Assembly: GCA_013399305.1 (NCBI GenBank) | Contig: VXAI01000065.1 | Coordinates: 3,198,393 to 3,262,392 of the forward strand | Direction: 5' to 3' | Length of the DNA: 64,000 bases | Origin: Rostratula benghalensis | Taxonomy: Eukaryota > Chordata > Aves > Charadriiformes > Rostratulidae | Part shown: positions 24,401 to 35,500 of the stretch, piece after piece | How positions within the stretch are numbered: position 1 is the stretch's first letter | Layout: the number at the start of each line of letters is the position of its first letter | Translations under genes and position numbers: made by a program | Notes under the pieces: generated by a model | The model's database searches: none | The model's input: only the letters and a program-made list of their open reading frames with translations | What the model was told of the DNA's origin: nothing

Positions 24401-26798
24401 GGATCTGTGTGTAACAGTACAAGAAAGCATTGACTCACCTTGAGCTCAGCAGTGGAGCACAGGGCCAGCTTTTCTCAGCACCCGAGGCAAGCAGTTATCT
24501 TTTAATAACCTTTCATGTTGTTTCACAGATAGAACAGAGATTATTAAATTAAACTGAAACACAATTAAACAATTGTTGGTTGTCAAATGTCTACCTCTTC
24601 TAGAACATATTTTATCAGTAGATTGCAAAGGATATAAAAGGAGTTGGAGTATATATTTAATTATATGACTTCATTTTAATCCTTTTACAATTTAATTTAG
24701 GAAAATGTTATTGAGCCTTGGATCCTAAAATCTCCAAAGTCAACTTCAGTCCCAGCCACTGTGTCTGCACTTTGAAGCCTTTTGAAGTAGCTTTGGATTG
24801 GACCAAAGCTGACGGATAAGCCAAAACTTGGCTGTGAGCAGAGGATTTTTTTCTCCTTCAAACCATTGGTTCCTCACTTGAGTTGCTGAGGGCAGTTGTC
24901 AGCCCAATCTGTAGATACTTCAAAGGCTTCAGACAGCAGACACCATGGCTAGGGTTGAAGCTGAAACAGACGGTTTGAGGGAACCAAAGGATCATGGGGC
25001 CTCTCAGTGCTTTTCTGTGCATCTTAAAGTAGATTAAAATTGCTATAAAATGTAAAGAAAAGTGTATACAGTTTTATCCCCTTTTCTTTGTTTGTGATCT
25101 GAATTTTGCAAGGAAGAATATTTGTCCACCTTCAGATCTAACTGCAGCTCTTCCTCATTAAAAAAAATGAAAAAATAACTTTAGCCAATCGCCTTTACAG
25201 ATCCAAATATCCAGTCTCACTGCTCACTTGGTTTTGACAATTCTGTTGGTTTACTGTTAAAGTTTCTGGGGCTGGTGGAGTGTTGTTCACTTGATGGCTG
25301 AAAGACTTAAATATATACAAAAGGAACTGAAAAAAAACCTTTACATGTGAAAAAAATATACATCAAAATAATTATTATATTTGTGGCTTACATTTCATAA
25401 CTCCCACCCATAATCAATTAAAATATTTTAAAATTATTTTCAATGTCTACTTATGTTTCCCACTCAGATGTGGGATGAAGTTGACGAGAACTGAGAATTA
25501 AACTAGGCCTTGAAAATGTGAATTTTAGTTTTTGGGCTTTCTCTTCTAGTACCTATAAGCTGTAGCACCTATACACGCAAAGCTTTATTTCAAAGTATCT
25601 CTCCTTGCTTACGTCTTAAATAGAAGATATGCTGTTTATTCTTAGATGTTTGGATTTACCTACATTTTACTCATATATAGTAAAAAGCTGATTTACATGT
25701 TAGTGGAAAAGTTTTGTGATTATCCTAATAGCATAATATAATAACTGAAAACTAAACACGTTTGTATAAAAGAATAATAAGAAAAATATTAGTTTTATGT
25801 GCTCAGCACAAAGAGTTTTCTGTTTTATCTGATTTCCTTAGTTACCATAGCATCTTTCAAGGAGAATAATTTTTCACCTGCTATAAACTAGTATATAACC
25901 ACATTGTTAAGCTATTGATGAGGATCTCAGTAAGTCATCAGTGATACAACATCATTCAGTTGTATTTACCAGTGCGGTTATTTTGAAAATGTTTACTTTT
26001 TGGATAGATATGTTTATTAAACCTGGTTTGGGCCTACTTTAAGCTCAACCCTGCAGGTCAGAAAAGTCACATAGTGGATGCAGGGGCATGCTGTATTCAA
26101 GTGTTCTGTCCAAAATAGTCCCACTGACAAAGGAGTTGAAGTAGCAGACCTTTGCTAGTAAGAACTGTTTATATTTAAAATAAAAGTGTCCAGGATCAAG
26201 GCTGGGGGGCCTGGGGAGGGTGGGATGTTGGGATTTTGGATGGCTGGTCTCATGGCATCCCTGCATGAGATAGATGAGAGTCTGGAAGTGTGCTAGACCC
26301 TGGGCTCAGTGACATGAGAACCTAGGCCTACCCTCTGTGGCAGGGTATCTCCAGGAGGAAAACCTTCCCTCCAGTGAACAGGAATTAATAAAGCAGTGCC
26401 CAGTCCAGAACCTCTCCATTGTTGTTCTGATGGTGGTTCCTGCAAGTAGCACCAGATAATTTCATTAGGCATGACAAAGTGTCATCAAAAAAGTTGTATT
26501 TGTTTGTTTGGAAATTGTACCATCCAAAGGCCTGATGCAAGGCACTTGGTATTCCATTGAGATTGGTCACTTCTACATTAAACACTTGTTGCCTCCCAGG
26601 TATGGGAGTTTCTTGCTTACTGACTGAACAATTTGTGTCATTGTGAGTGGATTATCAGAAGTCTAAAAATGATACAGTACAAATTATAAAACACACCAAA
26701 TTCATTTTAGAGGAGGGCGTGTATGCAAGACTTTTATGTATAGACAGCTGAACACCTTCTCTTGTGGTCAGAGTGCCTCAAACTCAATTGTGGATGTC

Positions 26799-26823
26799 AC
26801 TCCTGCTCTGAACAAGCAGGAGT
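26799..26823. repeat. 9-bp-stem inverted repeat
   Basis: ACTCCTGCT at 26799-26807 pairs perfectly with AGCAGGAGT at 26815-26823 around a 7-base loop. There is no T run after it and no gene next to it. Confidence 0.85.
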
Positions 26824-27814
26824 AGAGACACCTTGTTTATTTAAGAACTCACAAAACTAGAAGAAAAGATTACATTAAATTGGGGGTCTTACAAAATGAA
26901 ACTTCTCATATATTCTCATATATATGTGGCAAAGTATCTGCTGTGCATAGTGACCTGAATGTTGAGATTTTGTTATAATGAAATCCTTTTGATTCTTGTT
27001 ATTGAAAAGACTTTTGAAATATCAATTAAATATGGGTTGGACAATAATGTAGAACTTGACCACTGGAAAGGTTTCCAGATGTAACTGGACATCAGATGTA
27101 CTGGCAAGACTTTGCACTGGGGAGAAATGCATTGAAAGTTATGACCAGAGGCAAAATTTCCACGTTAAAGAGGCTTCTTTCTGCATACTGTATTCTCTCT
27201 TTTTTCTCAGCTTCTGAGTTTGATCAGCATTCAAGAAAGAAATATATTTTATGGGAAGGAGAGGCCTTTTCCTTTTAATCTCAGCTAAAACAGTGTCAGG
27301 AAATAATTTCTCAATAAACTGTCATGAAATAGGTACTGGATAGGCTTCACTATTTGCTAAGATTGTTGTGTTGCCAATCAGCAGACTTACATCACAGTAA
27401 ATAGTTGCTGTCACAGACAAACCTGCTGCTCAATACAACATTTGTGGTGAGATCATCCTGGGTATATGGATTCTAAGCTAAATGGATGAACAAAAGTAGA
27501 AAACAGGAGAATGATGTCACAGATTCATTTTACAATTGAAAAAGGCAAATTAGCATCTTTCAGGTGTGTCTCTGGTTGCTTATTCACCAAAACAAAACAC
27601 TCTTGCAATAGCAGAACTGGCTATATATATATGTAGATGTAACACAACAAGGGTTTACCCTAAATTTCCCTCCTACCTGTTTCCTATCTGTTATTTCACT
27701 TAGTTTCCCTGATTATAATTTCTCTTTTATTTTTAAAATAAATAAATGAGGATTAATTTTCACAGAATACTTGTGCAGAAGTATACAGGTTATTTGTGTT
27801 GAGAGTCATGTAGG

Positions 27815-27925
27815 TCAAGTTATAGTAAGTGATTTGCCCAAGGCCACCAGGTCTGTCTTAAACATGTGTGGGAACTGAATCCCTGACTTTGGTTTTGTCT
27901 GAGACTGAGCTAAAATGCCTCATTT
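27815..27925 (+). mobile_element. MIR-like SINE remnant
   Basis: The text AAGTGATTTGCCCAAGGCCA, followed by GGGAACTGAATCCCTGACTTTGG and TCTGAGACTGAGCT, parallels the well-known 3' half of MIR SINEs (gAAGTgACTTGCCCAAGGtCA, then an ...aaccgggattcgaaccc... block). Orientation is plus. MIR-type elements predate the bird-mammal split, so survival of this much motif is notable. The 5' half is not recognisable. The assignment is by eye and from memory. Confidence 0.65.
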
Positions 27926-29216
27926 CTCAGGTTTGGTCACTCCTCTTTACTTCAGAAATCACAATTATACCCAGCTGTGAGTTCCTCTGAGCTACAAGTA
28001 AGCAGGAAAAACAAACACAGTTGCTGTGAGTCTCTTGGGAAGGACAGCAGCCTATATCTGGAGGCAGCATGGCTGTATATCCATCCTCTTGATGTGATTG
28101 CTCCACCTTTGAGGAGCTCCAAGAGGAGTAGTTGCTATTTCCTGTGGGGTGACAGTAACCACACCTCTGCTCTGTATAACTGTGCTAGCTCTAAGCAACA
28201 GCATCCAGTGACCCATCTGCTGTGAAGTGGCAATACAAGAAGAAATGACTGTGGTTTCAGTGAAGCTTGAGGTTAGTTTGCTTTGCTCTGTTTTGACTGG
28301 ATTCGGTACAGGTGAATGGTTTTCCGAGTTGGTTTTGGGGACTGGCTTGGTTCCAGGTTACCAGCTTACTTCAGGACAAAATCCTCTGTCTGGACCTAGT
28401 ATAGGAAACAATGAGTGGTGGAAATTTTGATTGTGCTGACACTGACAGTTTAACCCTTTTCTTTAGTCCTAGTTGCCACCTTTTTCCTTTACCTGAAATG
28501 AGAAATAGCTGAATTAGCAGGTGTGGTTCCTGTGTACTGATGTTTCCTGAGGACAAGATAAATATCTTTTTGTCTTCTCACTAGTTCTTACTAAGAATTT
28601 CCACACATAAAGCTATTAAGTGGAAAGCAATGATTATGATAATTACATGGCTGCACTGGGTGGTGTGGAGAAAGAGATTCAATAAGGAGAGAGGATGGTG
28701 CAGAATTATTCAGTACAAAGACACAGAAATAACAAGGAGAAGATAGTTGTGTGGGTGATAAGAAGTAAACCTCTCATCTGTCTATTACAAAAAATATAAA
28801 TCTCAAAGAAAAGTACAAAAAAAAAAAGAAAGAAAAAAAAAAAGAAGATAATTTGCACTTCTGCTACTCAGCAGACTCCAGAGAAATAGCTGGGTTTTGG
28901 TGCCTCCCCTTTGCACTGCTTTACAAGCTTGTTCCACAGCGAACTCTGTAGTGAGCAGTGAGATTGAGTTTTAGGGTTCAGGAACGGGAAGAATGACAAA
29001 TGTTTAATCCAACTGCTCTGAGTTTTCTTATTATGATGACTTTCTAAGAAAGCACCCAAAAAAACAGAAAAAGAAAAGCAGAAAAAGACCCAATTACTGT
29101 TCTTACTCAAGGAAAGTCTTTAGGTTGTGCTGCAGTGTTACTGGTCACCAGAGAAACCACATAGGAAACTGATAGTATGAGCTATCACTACCATGGGATG
29201 AGGATGATGCAATATT
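27926..29216. other. Unique non-coding sequence
   Basis: No gene or mobile element is recognised. An A-rich tract lies at 28817-28848, and short open frames (27977-28430 on the plus strand) have no family resemblance. Confidence 0.55.
28817..28848. repeat. A-rich tract
   Basis: Runs of A are broken by single G residues. No retroposed body is seen upstream, so I list it as low-complexity sequence. Confidence 0.85.
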
Positions 29217-29630
29217 CACAGAATCACAGAATCTTCATGGTTAGAAAGGACCTCTGAGATTATCGAGTCCAATCATACACACACAAACATCGCCTGCATC
29301 TTGGCCACTAGAGCATGCCCTGAAGTACCACATGTCTTAAATACCTCCAGGGAGGTCTCCCTGGGCAGGATGTTTCAGTGCCTGAGCACTCTTTCAGTAA
29401 AGTAGTTCTTTAAGATCCAGTCTAAACCTCCCTTGCCACAGCTTCTGACCATTTCCTCTGGTCCTGTCCTTATTTGCTTGGGAGAAGGGGCCACTTCTCT
29501 ACAACCTCCTTTCAGGCAGTTACAGAGGACAATGAGGTCTCCCCTCAGCCTCCTCTTGTCCAGACTAAGCATGCCCAGATCCCTCAGCCTCACCAGTGCT
29601 GAGTCATGACCACTTCAGCTCTTGTTCAGT
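29217..29630 (-). mobile_element. CR1 LINE 3' end
   Basis: It starts with CACAGAATCACAGAATC (reverse complement of the CR1 tail), then shows the standard order for a minus-strand copy: TTAGAAAGGACCTCTGAGAT, CGAGTCCAATC, ATACCTCCAGGGAGG, CCCTGGGCAGGATGTTTCAG, TTCTTTAAGATCCAGTCTAAAC, CCATTTCCTCTGGTCCTGTC, GAGGTCTCCCCTCAGCCTCC and CAGTGCTGAGT. It holds only 3' UTR and nearby sequence. The inner end near 29630 is approximate, and a piece seems to be deleted near 29585-29600. The minus-strand open frame at 29375-29593 is not a gene. Confidence 0.93.
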
Positions 29631-31654
29631 TCCAGGGGATTCACCAAGACACGAAAGGATACTAGAAAACAAGCTGCAATCAACAACATGGCAAATTCAG
29701 AGAGTGCCCCTTGGTCTGAGACTGAAATATCTGAAGACCAGTATGTCTTCAGATAGTCTATATTCTTTCAGAAAAGTGATGAAGTAGATAGTGTTAAGAA
29801 AGCTAGAATGCATATAAAATATATATGTTATTTTCTATAGAACATGAACATAGCTGTTTCCACTGGTCATTATTTCTGGTGTGGATGTGCACCATACAGC
29901 TATTCGTATATGACTGCAACTCTAATAAGCACTAAACAAGTAAAATAGTGTTTAACAGTCCAGCAGGTGCGTGAAAGAGAACTGACTGCCCTTCTGCTAA
30001 TCTGTGTGCAGCCAGAACAAGGCAAACCTTTTCTTCTCTTGTTTGAAGGGTGCAGGCTGGATGGGAAGCATTAGTCCTCCATTGAGATGGGAGACTTATT
30101 TCATCTTCTTCACCAAGCCTTTAACCTTGTTGAGACAAAAGCTGTAAAGACAGCAAAACACAATGTAGGGTTTTGTTGAAATTGTAATTCCCAGGAGAAT
30201 TAAGGTAATATTATAGTTAAACTCTCCACTCAGGGACCATAGTATTTACAGCTATCAGATTAGAAGAATATTTTACTGAGTGTTACAAATACTATGGGAG
30301 AACTCCACCAATAGCAGATGACTGCTAGGATTAGTAAATAATGACTTTATTTAAATGTACATCTAAAATAACAGCATTAAAATATTTGAGGCTGTTTTAT
30401 TTACCTTATTTGGTCCTGTGGTTCTGTGCCTTCCTGACTGAAGTGTCTGCTTGGCCTAATGCATGAGGTGTCTGGCTTTGCAGCAGACAGTCATGGTATG
30501 AGCTGCATTTTTGGCTGATATTTTATTTCCATGCAGATTCCAATGAGTGCCACATTCTGAGTACCAGTGAGAGGAATTCTTCCCCGTCCACCACACTGTA
30601 CTACTTACGCTACTCATCCCTCCTGTTTTTTGAGGCCTGTCATCATTACTGCTAATAGCAGTTGCTATTAGCAATTAATTTTCAAAGCCCGTCCCTATTA
30701 GTATGGCTGTTGCAGAGTTGGTCAGAGTGCTCTTGAGAAATGAATACAATACTCCTTATCCAACTGACTAGTAAATGTCTGGTGATGGGTGGAGGGTTCA
30801 GATCTATAAAAGAAATCCAGTAAACTACTGATTAGCATCAAGTAACTTAGAAATTGTCAGGCAACACAATTATCCTGATAAATCTTGTACTGCATTTTTG
30901 CAGTGTGGTATTATAGGCCTTCTGAATACTTTCATCACATCCTGACAACTAAATTACCTGAAGCATAGCATTAATAGTAGTCATGGTATTCTGTACTCTG
31001 TGAGAGTGGTGTGAAACATTTCTTCCTGTTTGTCTTTGCTCCTGAACTCAACTGACCAGATGACATTTGCAAGTCAGTCGAACCCAACAAACAGTACTTT
31101 CATGCTTCAGACAAACAACAATTAAAACATGCAAAGGCCACCTTGTTCACGCCATTAGTAGCAACCTCCATGAAGTAGAAGAGTGGGGCTGAGATGTGCC
31201 TCTGAGTCATGGAGCTGACTTTAACTGTTCTCTTACTCAATAAAATACAAATTTTAATACAGATTGCTAACCTACAACAAAAACCAAATGTTTGTTATAA
31301 TTTAAGAAAACAATTTAAACAAACAACACACGTTAAACTCTGTTCTTATGGATACAATTTCATAAGTGCTGGTGCCACGCTGGACTTTTTCCAAAGCCGA
31401 AGTAAAATGGATTTCACTGTAGAATTTGGGGGTACTTGCTCTGATAATTGTCTGGGTTAATTTTTAGCACTTCAGAGATGAGGAGACATTTGGACAAACA
31501 GGTGTATAATTACCAGAGAAATTTACCCTGTAGGTGATGTTACTGCCACCTGGATCTCCTTGGTTTTTTTGATGGGGCTGGAAAGTTCCCGCTGTCACTG
31601 ACGGTGTGAAGGAACCTCTTCAGATATGTCTGCTGGATGGTTGTGATGAATGAT
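29631..31654. other. Unique non-coding sequence
   Basis: No gene is recognised. It contains the perfect hairpin at 30650-30673 inside a stretch (about 30520-30720) that is free of simple repeats and less AT-rich than its surroundings, which could be conserved non-coding DNA. Confidence 0.5.
30650..30673. repeat. Perfect 10-bp-stem hairpin, 4-base loop
   Basis: TGCTAATAGC (30650-30659) and GCTATTAGCA (30664-30673) are exact reverse complements separated by AGTT. Pairing continues imperfectly outside the core. There is no T run, so it is not terminator-like. It may be a paired homeodomain-type binding site (CTAATAG cores in opposite orientation) or a folded RNA element if transcribed. Confidence 0.92.
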
Positions 31655-31775
31655 AATAATTAGCATAAAGTCTTTCATCTGTACACCTCAGAGCAATTTG
31701 CAGTGATTGAGTAACATCATGAAGTGATTTACCCCTTTTTGACATGGTGAGCTGGTGGTGTATTTGGGAGAAAAA
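31655..31775 (+). mobile_element. Possible MIR-like SINE remnant
   Basis: The order of motifs TCTTTCATCTGTACACCTCAG, GCAATTTGCAGTGA and then GAAGTGATTTACCCC...GACATGGTGAGCTGGTGG resembles the MIR-group layout of 'CTTTCATC...CTCAAAGCGCTTTACA' followed by 'AAGTGACTTGCCC...AGTGAGTCAGTGG'. Similarity is weak and judged from memory. It could be chance. Confidence 0.4.
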
Positions 31776-31838
31776 AGATGTTCAGTGTTGTTTTCAGCTT
31801 ATCAGTCCATACTGTTTCTGTCACTGTCTAGTGTGTCT

Positions 31839-31910
31839 TAGAATCATAGGATCATAGAATTGTTTAAGTTGGAAGGATCATCTAGTCTAACCATCAACCT
31901 GAATCTTCCC
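31839..31910 (-). mobile_element. Short CR1 LINE 3' end
   Basis: TAGAATCATAGGATCATAGAAT is followed by TTAAGTTGGAAGGATCATC and CTAGTCTAACCATCAACC, the extreme 3' end of CR1 in reverse orientation. The similarity stops after about 70 bases, so this is a severely 5'-truncated insertion or the surviving end of one. Confidence 0.85.
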
Positions 31911-32460
31911 TCAAAAAAATGTTGCACATTTTTTGTAGTCTATGCTAGACTATGGGCCACTTTCTCTGTGCTGGAGAGTAAACCAATAGAAATTGAGTTA
32001 TTGTCCATGGTTAGCCACAAGAAAATTTCTTGTGTTCTTTGAGCAGTGAAGAACAAAAGTTTCACCTACTTAGTGCAATTTATCTACCAGATTTTCTCAA
32101 GTGTAATTGTTTTACATTTCTCATTATTTCCTCATGACAAACTAAAAAGACCATGAAATGTAAAGGGATTTGACACAAATGTGTCTGCAGCTAACATACA
32201 TCAGTTTTTGAACATTAGCAACAACAACATCTGCCTCTGACAAGTGAGGCGCTAGAGCTACTGGAAAGAAGTCCCTCAATTTCTGTAGTTCCAGGTTACA
32301 GCAGCAACATGTTGGCTTCATCTTCCTTTGACAGTATAGCATGCCATTAGGTATTTCTTTCTCTATAAGCAAATGTTTTCCTTCTTCCCCATCTCCATGT
32401 TTTCTTCCCTCCTTTCTGTCTTCAGACACTGAACAAATGTTGAACAACTTCCAAAATATT

Positions 32461-32503
32461 TTCCCCTCACATCTTCCCTCCCTCCCTCCTTCTCTCCCTC
32501 CCA
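32461..32503. repeat. Polypyrimidine CCCT-rich tract
   Basis: Imperfect CCCT/CCTT units appear on the plus strand (purine-rich GGGA on the minus strand). The tract gives glycine/arginine/glutamate-rich artefact frames on the minus strand. Confidence 0.85.
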
Positions 32504-35500
32504 TTAGGTCTGTCCCTTGTCATAGCCAGGAGTGAGATTTTGATTTTCTAATAGACTGATTTTTCTCATGACTGAGATTGTACATGTGTGCGTGAGAAAT
32601 GCCTCAACTGCATTCCCCATCTATCAACAGTTCTCTTGATTTGTGGCTACATCTCCATCTTAAGCAGAGCTGAAAACATTGGAAGTTTAGACATCATGTG
32701 TCACAGTGATGATATGCTGCAATGGGGAATATAATTCATATGGTGTTGCATCCTGCTTTATTATTAGGTTTCACTCCTAATGCTACAGGCGTTCATTCAC
32801 ATATTCCCTCATTGTTAATCAAGACTCCCAGCTAGAGGTTGCCATTGGGTTTTGTATTTTTCTGCTCGGTTTTTCTCTTTCTGCTGAGAGTAGCATGAAT
32901 TACTGTTACCCAAGAAGTAAGATTTGCACAGAGCATAATGATTTTATTTCAGTGCTACAACATGCACTCTAACTGTTGAATGCTAAAGAGGATATTATTT
33001 CCTGTCATAAGTGATGGGAACTGAAGTGTACTCAGCACGAGATCTGACCCCATTCTTCTGTATGTGCAGTTTGTTAAACTTATCGAGATCCGGCGACATC
33101 ATCAACCAATTTTTAGTGCCAGTCCAGGTAGCCCTGTTAACACTTGCCTGCCTTTTCCCACTTCTTTCATAACATTTACACCATATGCTATCTATCTATC
33201 TGCAGGAGATTAAAAAGGAGAGATTTGTCAGCTACATCTATTTGCAGTTCTCATTCTATGCAGTGTTTCAATGAGAAATGTATATTGAAATGGGTACAGT
33301 AGTTGTCTTTTCTGGTCAGCAGGTCAGTAGGCTTTTGACCCCCAGCTAGGAGCAGGACTGGTCTCAAAATGCACCATGGAGCTTGTGTACATTTTTGTTA
33401 ATTATCTTAATAACTCTATTTAATTTAGGCCAATAAAAAAGATTTAGAACAGGATCCTCTCACGCTGCTGTTTGGCAATTGGCAGAATGTGGTGTTACAG
33501 CATGATTCTCCTCCTGTCTTGGCACCTTCCACACTTCATTAGCAGAGTGTCTGCGTGATCTTTCAGATATTTTCACTATGCAGTCTTAAAAATTAGAAAA
33601 AATTAGCATCTCTTTCCTTATTTTTTCATTCTGCTAGCACACAGCTTTTATCAGTCTCCATCTAAACAGCTTCTTGAGAATTCTATTTTTGTTGGCTTTG
33701 ATTGTCATTTAATGGGTTATTACCATTCTTTCCAGGATGCCCAATAAGAGCTGTTCATTTAGAAAACTCTACAGCTTGTGTTAGCAGGAAACGATAAGAG
33801 AAGGCCTTTATTTCCTTACCTACCTGGTATTGTTACAAAGTATTGAGCATTAAGGGGGAAACTCAGCACTTGACAAATACTTCCAGAATCTTCCCAAAAT
33901 CCCTTCTGACTTCCATGGTGGAGGAAATAAGATGATCTGGATTGCCTTTCCAGTATAGGAGTGGAGCTCACTATCACATTTGTACATCATGTTTGCAATT
34001 GGTCTAGACATGATTGGATAGTCCAGTCCTCCCCAAGCTCTCTGTAGGTCACCCACCAAGTAGCCCTTAGCACGAGAGAGGTCTCCATGGTCCAACTGCC
34101 TACAGCGCTGTCCAAAGAGTGATTAGTTCCACAGTTTTTCTCAGCTGATGCCTGTCTCTTCACTTGGGACTCTTTTTTTGTGTGTGTGGGTGTTACCTTA
34201 GTGCCACAGACACCACAGAGCCATTTCATATTTTTGTATGTGACCAAGGGCAGAACTGTAGTATTTTCTTCCCAAGTAGCTGTGAAACAAAGATTCAGGG
34301 AAGTCTTTAAAGGAACTTTTTAAACAGCTGTTCTTTGCTGACAGACAAAATATGAAAGAAAGATCTGTGGAAAAGTTGCAAAATACTGCACAGAAAACTC
34401 TCAAAAAGTTCTTGTTTTGCTCCCCAGATACTTCTTTTTTTTTATCTTCTCACCTAGTCTTGCTTTCTTCTCTACTTTCTTACATAAAGAAGAAGAGAAC
34501 AGATTTCTTGACTTAAATTCCAGCTTACTTCTGTCACTTGACTGTTCTCAATGACTTCATAGAGTAGTTTTGCACTCACTGTAATTATGAAACAACACAA
34601 AATTGTGGTTGGATTCAGACATACAACAGCATTTGTCTGACCCAGTAGGCCACTAGCAACATCATTTTTTCCTTTTGAGAAAGAAAGTAGAATAATTGGA
34701 CAGCTCTACACAGTAGAACTGAATTAGTAAATTTTTGTCGATGTAAGGGATCCTCTTAGTTGTAACGGCAGCAGGAGCTGAGCGTGATGTTTTTTTGGAC
34801 TGTGGGAAAATAACAACACTTCCACAGAGATCCTTTTTCCATTCAAAGTCTGCTGTTTGTCATCTCTCTTGTGTAATACTGGCATTTTAATGATATCCAT
34901 CCTCCTCCAAGAGAGTAAAATTAATGGGACACGTATATTACCCTGGGTATCTTATAGCAGTTCTAAGCAAGATGACTCAGTCTTAAGTTTCAGAAATAAA
35001 ATATAGTAGCTAAATTAGCAAATACAATAAGCTTAACCTTTTTCTTATATTTAATTTCAAAATAAAAGCTTAATCGCAGCAAGCGAGAAATCTCTTTTCT
35101 CTGTTAAGACTTTCAAAGTGCATCTGAGACAAAATTAATCAGAGGGAAACAAAAGAAATGAACTCATTATATTCCTTCTCTATTTCTCAAGTGCTGCACT
35201 GAATAAAGAGAAGCATAGAAATTTAAATGTACTCTTATTGACTCAGAGAAGTGTTGTCCAACTATTTGACAGTGAGCTAAACAGACCTTTTTCTGTGTTG
35301 TCCCTTCAGTTCCGTCTTAGACAAATCCTTCAGTGAGTTTAATGAAAGGTTTGCTTTCAGTATAATGTACTGACTTCCTTTTTCTCCTTCTTTCACCAGC
35401 ACCTCCCCGCACTTTTTTATTGTCAAAAAGAAGAAGAAAAAATACTCCAGATGGGACACAGATTCGTGAGAACATGTGTTGCAATTAGAGCAGGATAGCA

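Larger units (their letters stand above)
19662..27814. other. Long unique AT-rich non-coding stretch
   Basis: I recognise no exon, RNA gene or transposon over these 8 kb. It contains an imperfect 20-bp tandem duplication at 21411-21450, a hairpin at 26799-26823 and a few short open frames. The longest of these, on the minus strand at 23171-23611 (146 codons), resembles no family I know and I do not call it a gene. Confidence 0.5.

Noticed and set aside
26799..26823. Inverted repeat considered as a microRNA precursor or terminator
   Set aside because: The 9-bp stem is too short for a microRNA hairpin, and there is no downstream T run or nearby gene.
32142..32504. Glycine/arginine-rich minus-strand frame
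   Set aside because: Its distinctive N-terminus is the CCCT-type pyrimidine tract read on the other strand. The rest has no family resemblance.
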